Positions 24,001 to 32,449 of a stretch of 64,000 nucleotides of DNA are shown one piece after another (positions within the stretch are counted from its first letter, which is position 1; every line of letters starts with the position of its first letter). The stretch comes from Saprospirales bacterium. Lineage in GTDB: Bacteria > Bacteroidota > Bacteroidia > Chitinophagales > Saprospiraceae. The position numbers and the translations under genes are program-made. Below the pieces are notes generated by a model. The model ran no database searches, was not told the origin of the DNA, and worked only from the letters and a program-made list of their open reading frames with translations. The DNA lies in contig JADJTT010000002.1 of assembly GCA_016711045.1 (NCBI GenBank), positions 124,001 to 188,000 of the forward strand, in the 5' to 3' direction.

Positions 24001-24933
24001 ATGCGTAAAGTAACCGTAGTTGGCGCAGGCAACGTAGGCGCAACGTGCGCAAACGTGCTGGCTCATAAAGACATCGTTAAAGAAGTGGTATTGCTCGACA
24101 TCATGGGCAATCTGGCCAAAGGGAAAGCGCTCGACATGTGGCAACAAGCCCCGGTCGATTATTACAGTACCTACCTGCACGGCTCTGACAACTATGAGGA
24201 AACGGCCGATTCGGACATCGTGGTCATCACCGCCGGCGTGCCCCGCAAACCGGGTATGAGCCGCGACGACCTCATCTCCACCAACGCCAAGATCGTAAAC
24301 CTGGTCACTGAAAGCATCCTGAAGTATTCGAAGAACCCGATTATCATCGTCGTGTCCAATCCGCTCGACGTGATGACACTGGCTGCTTACCGGGCTTCCG
24401 GGCTCGACTCTACCCGCGTATTCGGGATGGCCGGTATCCTCGACACCGCACGCTACCGCGCGTTCCTCGCCGAAGCCCTTCAGGTTTCGCCGAAAGATAT
24501 TCAGGCTGTGCTGCTCGGTGGCCACGGCGACACGATGGTGCCCCTGCCCCGGTACACAACCGTCTCCGGTATCCCTGTCACCGACCTGATCGATATGGCC
24601 ACCCTCGACAAGATCGTCGAGCGCACCAAGATGGGCGGTGGGGAACTGGTACAACTAATGGGTACTTCGGCCTGGTACGCTCCGGGCGCCGCCGCCGCTC
24701 AAATGGTGGAAACCATCGTGCGCGACGAGCACCGGATCTTCCCGTGCTGCGTGCTCCTCGACGGCCAGTACGGGCTGAAGGATATTTTCCTCGGCCTGCC
24801 GGTAAAACTTGGCAAAAATGGGATCGAACAGATCATCGACCTCAAGCTCAACGACGACGAACTTAAACTCCTCCATGACTCTGCCTCCCATGTGAAGCAG
24901 GTGATTGATGTGTTTAACGGAATGAGCTTATAA
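24001..24933 (+). CDS. mdh: Malate dehydrogenase
   Basis: A 310-residue NAD-dependent enzyme of the LDH-like malate dehydrogenase group, oxidising malate to oxaloacetate in the TCA cycle. The Rossmann motif is GAGNVGATCA at 8-17, and the NAD-specific Asp is in VLLDIMG. The substrate-binding Arg pair is in GVPRKPGMSRDDL, the catalytic His in LLGGHGDTMVPLPRY, and a third Arg lies in ILDTARYRAFLA. ATG 24001 begins the first strand exactly; a TTG nine codons earlier is less likely and overlaps the -7 motif. Single-gene unit with its own terminator. Confidence 0.96.
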   Translation: MRKVTVVGAGNVGATCANVLAHKDIVKEVVLLDIMGNLAKGKALDMWQQAPVDYYSTYLHGSDNYEETADSDIVVITAGVPRKPGMSRDDLISTNAKIVNLVTESILKYSKNPIIIVVSNPLDVMTLAAYRASGLDSTRVFGMAGILDTARYRAFLAEALQVSPKDIQAVLLGGHGDTMVPLPRYTTVSGIPVTDLIDMATLDKIVERTKMGGGELVQLMGTSAWYAPGAAAAQMVETIVRDEHRIFPCCVLLDGQYGLKDIFLGLPVKLGKNGIEQIIDLKLNDDELKLLHDSASHVKQVIDVFNGMSL

Positions 24934-24940
24934 AAGAAAG

Positions 24941-24972
24941 TTAGATGGGCGCCTACTACAGCGCCCATCTAA
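24941..24972 (+). terminator. Terminator after mdh
   Basis: The stem TTAGATGGGCGC (24941-24952) pairs perfectly with GCGCCCATCTAA (24961-24972) around an 8-base loop, 7 bases past the mdh stop. The sequence after it is A+T-rich but without a clean T-run. Confidence 0.75.
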
Positions 24973-25046
24973 TTCCAAAATTTTAAACTTAAAAACTCAT
25001 AAGTTGTTTGTCATTGTATATTTTCGCTTTCCCTTAAATTGCGCAG

Positions 25047-25580
25047 ATGACGACAACTACTTCCACCGGGGAGATTTTGCAGGGGATGATCACAAACACA
25101 GGTGACAACCTCTACAAGCTTTCCTTTAAACAGCCTGTATTACTCGTCTTTCTCCGGCATTTTGGTTGTACCTTCTGCAGGGAAGCATTGGCCGATATTT
25201 CCAAAAAACGAGCCTCCATTGAAGAAAAAGGCACCCAAATCGTGTTTGTGCACATGGCAGACGAGGAGGTGGCCGACCGGTATTTCGAGAAATACAACCT
25301 GGAAGGAGCGGTCCATATCAGCGACCCGGCCTGCAACTACTACGCAGCATTTGGCCTTTCCAAAGGCACTTTCACTCAACTTTTTGGCCTTTCTACCTGG
25401 GTGCGTGGCTTTTCCGCCGGCATACTCGACGGCCATGGGATCGGCCCCCAACTCGGCGACGGGTTTCAAATGCCTGGCATTTTCGCCATCATGGGCGGGC
25501 AGATCCGCGATTCCTTCATCCATAAATTAGCATCCGACCGGCCGGACTATGAAGATCTGGTGAGTTGTTGCGTGATTTAA
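25047..25580 (+). CDS. Peroxiredoxin-like (AhpC/TSA_2) family protein
   Basis: A 177-residue thioredoxin-fold protein with FLRHFGCTFCREALADI, in which CxxC (Cys-Thr-Phe-Cys) occupies the active-site position of the SelL/AhpC-TSA_2 branch. FVHMADEEVADRYFEKYNL and DPACNYYAAFGL are typical of the same branch. A vicinal Cys-Cys lies at the C-terminus (VSCCVI). It probably reduces peroxides or acts as a disulfide reductant in the cytoplasm; no signal peptide is seen. The VWA-protein gene follows after 9 bases. Confidence 0.82.
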   Translation: MTTTTSTGEILQGMITNTGDNLYKLSFKQPVLLVFLRHFGCTFCREALADISKKRASIEEKGTQIVFVHMADEEVADRYFEKYNLEGAVHISDPACNYYAAFGLSKGTFTQLFGLSTWVRGFSAGILDGHGIGPQLGDGFQMPGIFAIMGGQIRDSFIHKLASDRPDYEDLVSCCVI

Positions 25581-25589
25581 TTTTTCTCT

Positions 25590-25829
25590 ATGATCGGCTA
25601 CCGCTTCTCCGAATTCAAACCTTTCGAATCTCAGTCGACCTTTGAAAAGCTGCTGAAAATATTTCAGGAGCTCCTGGTGTATACATCGGGGGAGGTGAGC
25701 GAGGCCTTATCCTGGCTGACGGAGCTGGATAAAGAATACCAGCTAACCACCGACGACTACGGGATGGCCGATTTCATCCAGGACCTCATTGACAAGGGAT
25801 ATACTCAACAAGACCCGAAACGAGATTGA
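25590..25829 (+). CDS. N-terminal part of VWA-domain protein, ended by in-frame TGA
   Basis: A 79-residue frame reading MIGYRFSEFKPFESQSTFEK, then VYTSGEVSEALSWLTELDKE and YGMADFIQDLIDKGYTQQDP. This is the conserved N-terminus of a roughly 370-residue VWA protein common in Bacteroidota. It stops at TGA 25827-25829, but the same frame continues with GFTPSAK and then the methionine at 25851 that begins the rest of the protein. Full-length relatives, as I recall them, have no break here. It is thus half of a gene split by one stop codon, by mutation, sequence error or readthrough. Confidence 0.75.
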   Translation: MIGYRFSEFKPFESQSTFEKLLKIFQELLVYTSGEVSEALSWLTELDKEYQLTTDDYGMADFIQDLIDKGYTQQDPKRD

Positions 25830-25850
25830 GGGTTTACGCCCAGCGCCAAA

Positions 25851-26687
25851 ATGGAAGTAGCCATCCGGCGCAAAGCACTGGAAGATATTTTCGGGCAATT
25901 GAAAAAGACCCGTCGCGGACAACACAATACCCGCTTTGGGGGAGGTGGAGATGAAAATACCGCCGAATTGCGCCCCTTTGAGTTCGGCGACCAGTTGGAC
26001 AACCTCGCCGTTTCGGAGTCGCTGCGCAATGCGCAAATCAATCATGGAATCGACGACTTTCAGCTCGCACAGGAAGACCTGGAGGTTTTTGAGACCTACT
26101 ACCAGGCGCAGATGAGCACGGTGTTGATGATCGACATCTCCCACTCCATGATCCTCTATGGGGAAGACCGCATCACCCCGGCCAAAAAAGTGGCTATGGC
26201 GCTGTCCGAACTTATCACCACCCGCTATCCCAAAGACACCCTCGATATTATTGTATTTGGCAACGATGCCTGGCAGATTGAGATCAAAGACCTCCCCTAT
26301 CTGCAAGTGGGACCCTATCATACCAATACCGTGGCCGGACTGGAACTGGCAATGGATTTGCTCCGCCGTCGGCGCAATCCCAACAAACAGGTTTTCATGA
26401 TCACCGACGGCAAGCCCACCTGTATCAAGAAAGGTAAAAAATACTACAAGAACAGCTTCGGACTCGATCGCATGATCGTAAACCGCACCCTTACCCTTGC
26501 TACCCAATGCCGTAAGCTGCATATCCCCATCACTACCTTCATGATCGCGCAAGACCCCTACCTCGTGCAATTCGTCGATCAGTTTACCAGCGCCAACAAT
26601 GGAAAAGCTTTTTACAGCAACCTCGATGGGCTGGGTGAGTTTATTTTGATGGACTATAAGGACAATAAGCGCAAGAAGAAGAGATAA
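25851..26687 (+). CDS. VWA-domain protein, main part
   Basis: A 278-residue frame, same phase as 25590-25829. It opens with MEVAIRRKALEDIFGQLKKT, an internal region of the family, not a natural start. The VWA domain carries the MIDAS metal site DISHS (D-x-S-x-S) in VLMIDISHSMILYGEDRITPA, TNTVAG for the second loop and MITDGKPTC for the third. The remainder (NSFGLDRMIVNRTL, IPITTFMIAQDPYL) is typical of the same conserved protein. The role is unknown; VWA proteins of this type are often metal-dependent scaffolds near AAA ATPases, but none is adjacent here. Restart at 25851 or TGA readthrough would be needed for expression. Confidence 0.8.
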   Translation: MEVAIRRKALEDIFGQLKKTRRGQHNTRFGGGGDENTAELRPFEFGDQLDNLAVSESLRNAQINHGIDDFQLAQEDLEVFETYYQAQMSTVLMIDISHSMILYGEDRITPAKKVAMALSELITTRYPKDTLDIIVFGNDAWQIEIKDLPYLQVGPYHTNTVAGLELAMDLLRRRRNPNKQVFMITDGKPTCIKKGKKYYKNSFGLDRMIVNRTLTLATQCRKLHIPITTFMIAQDPYLVQFVDQFTSANNGKAFYSNLDGLGEFILMDYKDNKRKKKR

Positions 26688-26731
26688 TAAACGCAGGAGG
26701 AAGAACGTTTGGGGTGGGTAAACTTAACATT

Positions 26732-27658
26732 ATGAGAAGAGTGTGTTTGGGACTCCTTATCGGGGTGTTTTTTTCCGTGGCTTCGTATGGGCAGAAGCCG
26801 GTCATTCCGGAGACCGAATTGGCGCAATTGAAAGAATATGAAGACACCATCGCCCTGCTGTCTTATGCCATTATCAACGACTCTTTTCCGGAAAACCGGT
26901 TTGGGGCCACTAAAAAGCTGATCCCTACGCTGGTGAAAGCCCTGAAAACACCCAATTCCTTCCACTATCCTTTTAGCCGGGTGCAATCCATTTCTATCCT
27001 GTACCCTCCCGACAGTACCTTCCGGATATTCACGTGGCAATTGTATGTCGATGTAAATGAATACCGTTATTACGGCGCTATCCAGCTAAATAGCTCTGAG
27101 TTACAGCTTTTTCCCCTTGTCGATCGCTCGTTCGATGTACAAGAGGTGGAGTACGATGTGTTGCCGGCAGACAAATGGTACGGGGCCTTATACTATGGCT
27201 TGAGGCTTTTTGATACGCCACAGGGTCCCAAATACCTGTTGTTCGGCTACGATGCTTTTTCTTTTTTCAACAAACGCAAAGTGATCGACGTGCTGAGCTT
27301 TGTGGAAGGGAAACCCCAATTCGGCGCGCCCGTTTTCTATAAAGAAGAAGGAGAAAGCGGAGTGCGCGTGCGCAATCGCCTGTTCCTTGAATATTCGGCA
27401 GAAGCCGCTATCAAATGCAACTATGACCCGGTGTATGAAATGGTGGTTATAGACCACCTGGAGGAGATCGGCGAGCTCTATGAAGGCCAGGGACCTACCT
27501 GGATACCCGATGGCAGTTACGAGGCCTACCAGTTGGAAAACGGAATTTGGAAATATATCCCCATGCTCGAAAATCAGATCATGGACGAACCGCCCCGCCC
27601 CTTCCCCATCCTGGAGGGAGAGGGGGATAAGGATATTTTGGGGAGAAAAAAAGGATAA
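26732..27658 (+). CDS. Exported protein of unknown function
   Basis: A 308-residue protein. ATG 26732 gives a clean signal peptide (MRRVCLGLLIGVFFSVASYGQ); a GTG six codons upstream is less likely. The mature part has beta-rich stretches such as DSTFRIFTWQLYVDVNEYRYYGAIQLN, KWYGALYYGLRLFDTPQGPKYLLFGYD, and VYEMVVIDHLEE. I do not recognise a named domain; the pattern is familiar from conserved Bacteroidota envelope proteins. The stop (TAA) overlaps the ATG of the following esterase by one base, so the two genes are coupled. Confidence 0.72.
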   Translation: MRRVCLGLLIGVFFSVASYGQKPVIPETELAQLKEYEDTIALLSYAIINDSFPENRFGATKKLIPTLVKALKTPNSFHYPFSRVQSISILYPPDSTFRIFTWQLYVDVNEYRYYGAIQLNSSELQLFPLVDRSFDVQEVEYDVLPADKWYGALYYGLRLFDTPQGPKYLLFGYDAFSFFNKRKVIDVLSFVEGKPQFGAPVFYKEEGESGVRVRNRLFLEYSAEAAIKCNYDPVYEMVVIDHLEEIGELYEGQGPTWIPDGSYEAYQLENGIWKYIPMLENQIMDEPPRPFPILEGEGDKDILGRKKG

Positions 27659-28314
27659 TGGAGGAGCATAAACGGTTGGCGGCGCGGACAGCGCGTTATT
27701 ATACGATGGGGAAGCCGGGGCCCGAGGTGCAGGATTGGTGGTGGGCTTTTCACGGTTATGGACAATTAGCGGGGAGTATCATCCGGAAATTTGAAGGATT
27801 GGAGTCTCCTGAAAATTTCATCCTTGCCCCGGAGGGCTTATCGCGTTTTTACTGGCAAGGGTTTGACGGGCAGGTTGGCGCATCCTGGATGACGCGGGAA
27901 GACCGACTGTCAGAGATTGACGACTACTGCCGGTTTTTTCAGGATCTGTGGGAGGAATACCGCCCGCAGTTACCTTCCAATATCCGCCTGCATTTGCTTG
28001 GGTTTTCCCAGGGTGTGCCCACTTTATTGAGGTGGGTACTGCGCCAACGGGTACCGTTTTCCAACCTGATCCTGTGGGCCGGCATGCCGCCGGACGACCC
28101 TTTTCAGGAGGGAGATGACGCCCACCTTCAAACCGGTGCTATTCATTTCGTTTGCGGAGAAAAGGACCCATATTTCAATCCGGAACGGCTGGGAAAGGTG
28201 GAAGAATGGGCCAAATTGCACCAGACGCCCGTTGTACAGCATTTTTTTGACGGGGTGCATGAAGTGGATCGGGCTGTGCTAAAAACACTATCAACGGGCT
28301 TTATGCAAGCTTAA
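27658..28314 (+). CDS. Small alpha/beta hydrolase (phospholipase/carboxylesterase type)
   Basis: A 218-residue cytoplasmic hydrolase with no signal peptide. The nucleophile elbow is LGFSQG with Ser117, the acid Asp170 is in FVCGEKDPYF, and His201 is in FDGVHEV. This matches the short esterase group related to phospholipase/carboxylesterase (PF02230-like). ATG 27658 overlaps the upstream stop (TAATG). Its stop codon overlaps the stop of the convergent miaE gene by three to four bases, so the two transcripts must overlap. The natural substrate is unknown. Confidence 0.82.
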   Translation: MEEHKRLAARTARYYTMGKPGPEVQDWWWAFHGYGQLAGSIIRKFEGLESPENFILAPEGLSRFYWQGFDGQVGASWMTREDRLSEIDDYCRFFQDLWEEYRPQLPSNIRLHLLGFSQGVPTLLRWVLRQRVPFSNLILWAGMPPDDPFQEGDDAHLQTGAIHFVCGEKDPYFNPERLGKVEEWAKLHQTPVVQHFFDGVHEVDRAVLKTLSTGFMQA

Positions 28315-28928
28315 TGCATCCGGTCGCCCCGTAGCTCGAGGTCTTTCATGATCTGGGCCTCCCGGACTAGGTATTCTTTCCAACGATCCTTCACCACTTC
28401 TTCCGGAAAATAGGATTTGGCCAGTTCGATGAAAAGCCGGTAATGGCCGGCTTCCGAAACCATAAACTTGTGGTAAAATCCCTTGAGAGCGTCCTCGGCG
28501 ATGTAGAGGGATAGCAACCGAAAGCGCTCGCAACTGCGGGCCTCGATCAACGCGCAGACCAGCAACTCTTCCAGCAGCCTGTCCTCCCGGCTCCCTCCTT
28601 TCTTCATAAAATCACGCAGGGCATTTACATACTGATCTTTCCGTTGGTGGCCCAGCGAGAGATTTCGCTTTTCCATTTCCTGGAGAACGATGCGAAAGTG
28701 CCCCCATTCTTCGGTGACGATGGGCGCCAGTTCTTTTACCATCTCTGTTTTTTCAGGATACCGCTGTATGAGTGAAATGCAGGAGGTAGCTGCTTTTTGT
28801 TCGCAATAGGCATGATCGGTGAGGATCTCTTCCAGGTCTTTTTCTGCCAGATTGACCCAACGGGGATCGGTGGGCAGTTCCAGTCCCAGCATCCGGAGGG
28901 CCGTATTTTCATTTTGAGGTGTTTCCAT
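28311..28928 (-). CDS. miaE: tRNA-(ms2io6A37) hydroxylase
   Basis: A 205-residue four-helix diiron protein. Candidate iron ligands are Glu43, Glu74 and His77 (EEWGHF), Glu129/Glu134 (IEARSCERF) and Glu159 with His162 (SEAGHYRLF), the MiaE arrangement. It hydroxylates the isopentenyl side chain of ms2i6A at tRNA position 37 using O2. ATG 28928 (METPQNENTALRML) is preferred over 28961, which would intrude into the upstream gene. Its 3' end overlaps the convergent esterase stop. The coiled-coil protein gene upstream is 11 bases away. Confidence 0.9.
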   Translation of the reverse strand: METPQNENTALRMLGLELPTDPRWVNLAEKDLEEILTDHAYCEQKAATSCISLIQRYPEKTEMVKELAPIVTEEWGHFRIVLQEMEKRNLSLGHQRKDQYVNALRDFMKKGGSREDRLLEELLVCALIEARSCERFRLLSLYIAEDALKGFYHKFMVSEAGHYRLFIELAKSYFPEEVVKDRWKEYLVREAQIMKDLELRGDRMH

Positions 28929-28939
28929 AATCGGCTGGA

Positions 28940-30100
28940 TTAATTGGTAGTCCGCAGGCAATTGATCTGATTGCGGAAAAAATCCAATTCAAATACTTCA
29001 TAATCTTCATAGCCGGTAGCCCAAATCACCCGCATCTGATCCAGTTCTGCCGACTGGAGGATGCGTTCCTGTACGCCGCTAACCTGGAATTGGGACCGGT
29101 AGATATAGGCCTCGAGATCCGGGTCATAGTATCCGGCATCCGATTTGGAGTTGATCAGGCGAAGGGTTTGCCCGTCCATCAATAAAATGCTGAGGATACT
29201 CCCGTTGGGAATCCCTCCAAAAGCGGCCTGTGCATTGTTGGAGGCGATGGAAAACTCCAGGGAAAGGAAGAGCAGGCCATCGGAGAGATCGGCCAGATAT
29301 CCCCGGCAGGTGATGTATTCCCGGTCACGAAGGAAAGGCCGCAGATCTTTGGGCGTATGCGTAAAAAGGACAACCGGCTTGAGGTCCCTGCGCATTTTCC
29401 CTGAAAACTTATCCACTTCATTGTGGGTGAAAACGCAGGAATATGGAGGAGGATTCAGGCGGGTATCTTTCTGGGGATCGTAGGTTTTATAGATTTTTTC
29501 CACTATCGGGGCGGAAGTTTCCTGTAGGGGGTTTTCAAGGTCTGCCAGCGCTTGCATACGAGTATCAAACCGAGACTTCTCCAACTCCAGGTGCTTCATC
29601 GCTTTGTCTCGTTTCTTAGGCTTCAGAAAGATCATATTCTCTGCATCCTGCGCCAGGCGGGTTGCCTGGCTATACAGGCTAAACGACAGGCTTTCCCGCT
29701 CCTTCTGCTTGGTCATTTTGTGTTCCAATGCCAGTATTTCCTTGGAGGAATACGCATTGGGGCGGGCCTTCATATCCGCCATTTCCTCTTCCATTATTAG
29801 GCGCTTGGAACGGGCCGCCTGGGCAAAATTTTGCAATTGGGCAGCATCGGCACTCAATAGCTCGGCATACCGGATTGCTTTTTTTTTCGCTTCTTCTTCC
29901 GGGTCGGGTTCTACCCAGGGATTTTTTTCATCCTGAGAAACCCCCAACGGATCACCGGTTCCCTCTTCGACAAATAGCTTCCAGGTCCCATCGGGATATT
30001 CGATGATCTTCTCCCCTTTTTCGTTGGTTTTCACGACCTGGCTTTGCAGGAAAGGGACAAAAAAAAGGAAACACCATACTATTGCTGCAAAATGCTTCAT
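28940..30100 (-). CDS. Exported coiled-coil protein of unknown function
   Basis: A 386-residue protein with a signal peptide (MKHFAAIVWCFLFFVPFLQSQ) followed by a WKLF-containing motif near residue 40 (EKGEKIIEYPDGTWKLFVE) that recurs in many exported Bacteroidota proteins. Residues 70-175 are a long charged coiled-coil (PEEEAKKKAIRYAELL, RSKRLIMEEEMADMKA, EHKMTKQKERESLS). The C-terminal half is beta-rich (KPVVLFTHTPKDLRPFLRD, GLLFLSLEFSIASNNAQ). I do not recognise a catalytic motif. It is probably co-transcribed with miaE downstream, though a functional link is not obvious. Confidence 0.75.
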   Translation of the reverse strand: MKHFAAIVWCFLFFVPFLQSQVVKTNEKGEKIIEYPDGTWKLFVEEGTGDPLGVSQDEKNPWVEPDPEEEAKKKAIRYAELLSADAAQLQNFAQAARSKRLIMEEEMADMKARPNAYSSKEILALEHKMTKQKERESLSFSLYSQATRLAQDAENMIFLKPKKRDKAMKHLELEKSRFDTRMQALADLENPLQETSAPIVEKIYKTYDPQKDTRLNPPPYSCVFTHNEVDKFSGKMRRDLKPVVLFTHTPKDLRPFLRDREYITCRGYLADLSDGLLFLSLEFSIASNNAQAAFGGIPNGSILSILLMDGQTLRLINSKSDAGYYDPDLEAYIYRSQFQVSGVQERILQSAELDQMRVIWATGYEDYEVFELDFFRNQINCLRTTN

Positions 30101-30228
30101 GCGGATAAGTGAAATTATTTATATTTTAACTGCCAGAAGGAAAGATTCAGCTTGTTGCCTCTACAAAAATACCCTTCTGAGTTGAAAGGGGCAACTAATT
30201 GCCATCCTGTTACACCAAACCTGTTTTT

Positions 30229-32385
30229 ATGAAAAACGCATTAGTAGGTATTTTTGCCATTGTCCTGTTCATGATCGGATGTAAAGGCGATCCAAATAAC
30301 CCGGAAAATCTATTCAAACCTATTTCTTTTAGCTACCCACAGCCATTCCGTGACTCCCTGTTTGCGGATACGCTCCATGGGGTGCCTATTCCGGATCCCT
30401 ACCGGTGGATGGAAGCGGAGGAAGCCCCCATCCTCCAGGATTGGCTGGATCAGGAGTCTGCACTTACCAATGACTACCTCGCTCAAATTACTTTTAGAAA
30501 GGCCGTTGGTCAGCGGGTCCGTGCCCTTTGGAACTACGAGCGGATTTCCAGTCCCCGGAAAGTAGGCAATTTTCTCTATTATTTTAAAAATAGCGGCCTG
30601 CAGGCGCGGGACCCGCTCTATCGGCAGGCGTTGACAGGCGGCGCGGAAGAATTGGTCCTGGATGTCAATACCTTTTCCCGGGACGAGTCCATCAATATAG
30701 AGCAGCTATCCTTTTCAGGGGATGGCCATTATCTCGCATTCGAAACATCGGAACATGGTTCCGACTGGCGGAAAATTCAGCTCTATGACCTCCTGGAAAA
30801 CACGCTGCTCCCCGACACCCTGCATTGGGTGAAATATTCCAATATTGCCTGGTCGGGTAATGGATTCTTTTACAGCCGGTATCCTGCTCCGCTGCGGGGG
30901 GAAAAGACCTCTACCCCCATGGAGTTTCATCAGGTTTTTTACCACCAGGTCGGAACCCCTTCATCCAGCGACCAGCTCATTTTCGCCGACCGCGCCCGTT
31001 CCCGGCGGGGGTTTACGCCTCAAACCAGCGAAGACGGCCGTTTTTTGGTGCTTAATATATGGGAAACCTACTCCGGAAATGGCATTTACGCAATGGACCT
31101 TCAACGGAAAAACCCTGAATTCGTTCCCATCGTAGATGATATGGCCAATGAATTCGTCTTCATTGGCAGTACAGGAGACCACCTGTTGTTCCTGACCAAT
31201 TTTGAGGCTGATAAACGAAAAGTAGTCAAGGTAAGCATTGCAAAACCGGACCCGGGGTATTGGGAAGACATTATACCGGAAGGACCCGACCTGCTGGATA
31301 ATGTATTCCTGGCGGGCGGCAAACTCGTAGCACACTACCTGCGCGATGGGCAGAGTCATTTGCAGGTTTACGAGACAGGAGGAGGTGCCTCCCATATGCT
31401 CACCATCTCCGATATGGGCACGATCAGCGACTTCCAGAGTCAACCGGGAGAAGACCGCGCGTTCTTTCACTTCGAGTCTTTCCTCACCCCGCCTACGGTA
31501 TATGAAATGGATCTCCAGCTCCTGACCGCCCGGATCTACAAAGCGCCCAAAGTTAATTTCAATGCGACAGCCTACGAAACCCGGCTGGTATTTTTTGAAA
31601 GCCCCGATGGGGTAAACCTACCGCTTTTTATCACGCTGAAGAAAGGGGTTAAGCTGGATGGCAACCGGCCTACCCTGCTTACGGGAGACGGGAGTTTCAA
31701 CCATTGCATGACCCCCCGGTTTGACCCTGCGAAGTTGTCTTTTTTGGAAAATGGCGGCATCCTGGTCCAGGCGATCCTGCGCGGAGGCGGAGAGTATGGC
31801 CGGAACTGGAATGAAAGCGGGGTCCGGTCGAAGAAACAATATACGTTCAATGATTTCCAGGCGGCAGCAGGCTATCTGATCAGTCAGGGCTATACCCGTA
31901 AAGAGAAACTGGCTATTGAAGGAACCGGAAGCGGCGGATTGCTCGTGGGCGCTTCTATTACCCAACGGCCGGATCTTTTTCAGGCTGCTATCACTTCCTC
32001 CGGTATCTACGACATGATGCGGTATCAACACTTTACTATTGGCAGCAAATGGGCCTATGACTTTGGACGAAGCGAGCAATCCCGTGAGTTTGATTACTTG
32101 AAAGCCTATTCCCCGCTTCACAACGTCTTACCGGCTGATTATCCCGCAACCCTATTGCTTGCCGGTGATCACGACGACTACATTTATCCGGCACATACCT
32201 ATAAATTTGCCGCAGAACTGCAGGCCCGGCAAGTGGGAACCCGGCCTGTTCTGCTGCTGGTAGAACCGCATGCCGGAAGCGGTATGGGAAAATCAGTAGA
32301 AGAACAAATCCAGGAAGACACAGACCAACTGAGTTTTCTTTTTTTCCACTTGAAGCAACCGGTGGTTTATGAATTGGGGCAGTAA
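30229..32385 (+). CDS. Prolyl oligopeptidase family S9A lipoprotein lacking catalytic Ser and His
   Basis: A 718-residue lipoprotein with lipobox MIGC (Cys18). It has the beta-propeller plus alpha/beta hydrolase layout of S9A peptidases: PIPDPYRWME at the N-terminus, RGGGEYGRNW, and a C-terminal hydrolase fold. The nucleophile elbow, usually GGSNGG, is GTGSGG at 565-570, which puts Gly567 in place of the serine. The Asp site survives as DHDDYIYP (Asp649). The His motif, usually AGHGAGK, is AGSGMGK, with Ser684 in place of His, and the substrate-binding Arg of DDR is Tyr651. All were checked in the nucleotide sequence. The product is therefore probably a non-catalytic homologue, with a binding or regulatory role. 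Confidence 0.88.
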   Translation: MKNALVGIFAIVLFMIGCKGDPNNPENLFKPISFSYPQPFRDSLFADTLHGVPIPDPYRWMEAEEAPILQDWLDQESALTNDYLAQITFRKAVGQRVRALWNYERISSPRKVGNFLYYFKNSGLQARDPLYRQALTGGAEELVLDVNTFSRDESINIEQLSFSGDGHYLAFETSEHGSDWRKIQLYDLLENTLLPDTLHWVKYSNIAWSGNGFFYSRYPAPLRGEKTSTPMEFHQVFYHQVGTPSSSDQLIFADRARSRRGFTPQTSEDGRFLVLNIWETYSGNGIYAMDLQRKNPEFVPIVDDMANEFVFIGSTGDHLLFLTNFEADKRKVVKVSIAKPDPGYWEDIIPEGPDLLDNVFLAGGKLVAHYLRDGQSHLQVYETGGGASHMLTISDMGTISDFQSQPGEDRAFFHFESFLTPPTVYEMDLQLLTARIYKAPKVNFNATAYETRLVFFESPDGVNLPLFITLKKGVKLDGNRPTLLTGDGSFNHCMTPRFDPAKLSFLENGGILVQAILRGGGEYGRNWNESGVRSKKQYTFNDFQAAAGYLISQGYTRKEKLAIEGTGSGGLLVGASITQRPDLFQAAITSSGIYDMMRYQHFTIGSKWAYDFGRSEQSREFDYLKAYSPLHNVLPADYPATLLLAGDHDDYIYPAHTYKFAAELQARQVGTRPVLLLVEPHAGSGMGKSVEEQIQEDTDQLSFLFFHLKQPVVYELGQ

Positions 32386-32396
32386 AAAAAGATAAT

Positions 32397-32435
32397 AGAA
32401 TGATGACCGCCGCCTCTGGCGGCGGTCATCATTCT
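32397..32435 (+). terminator. Terminator after the S9A homologue
   Basis: A perfect 17-base stem (AGAATGATGACCGCCGC at 32397-32413 with its complement at 32419-32435) and 5-base loop, followed by GGACTTTT, 11 bases past the stop codon. Confidence 0.85.
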
Positions 32436-32449
32436 GGACTTTTAATAAA

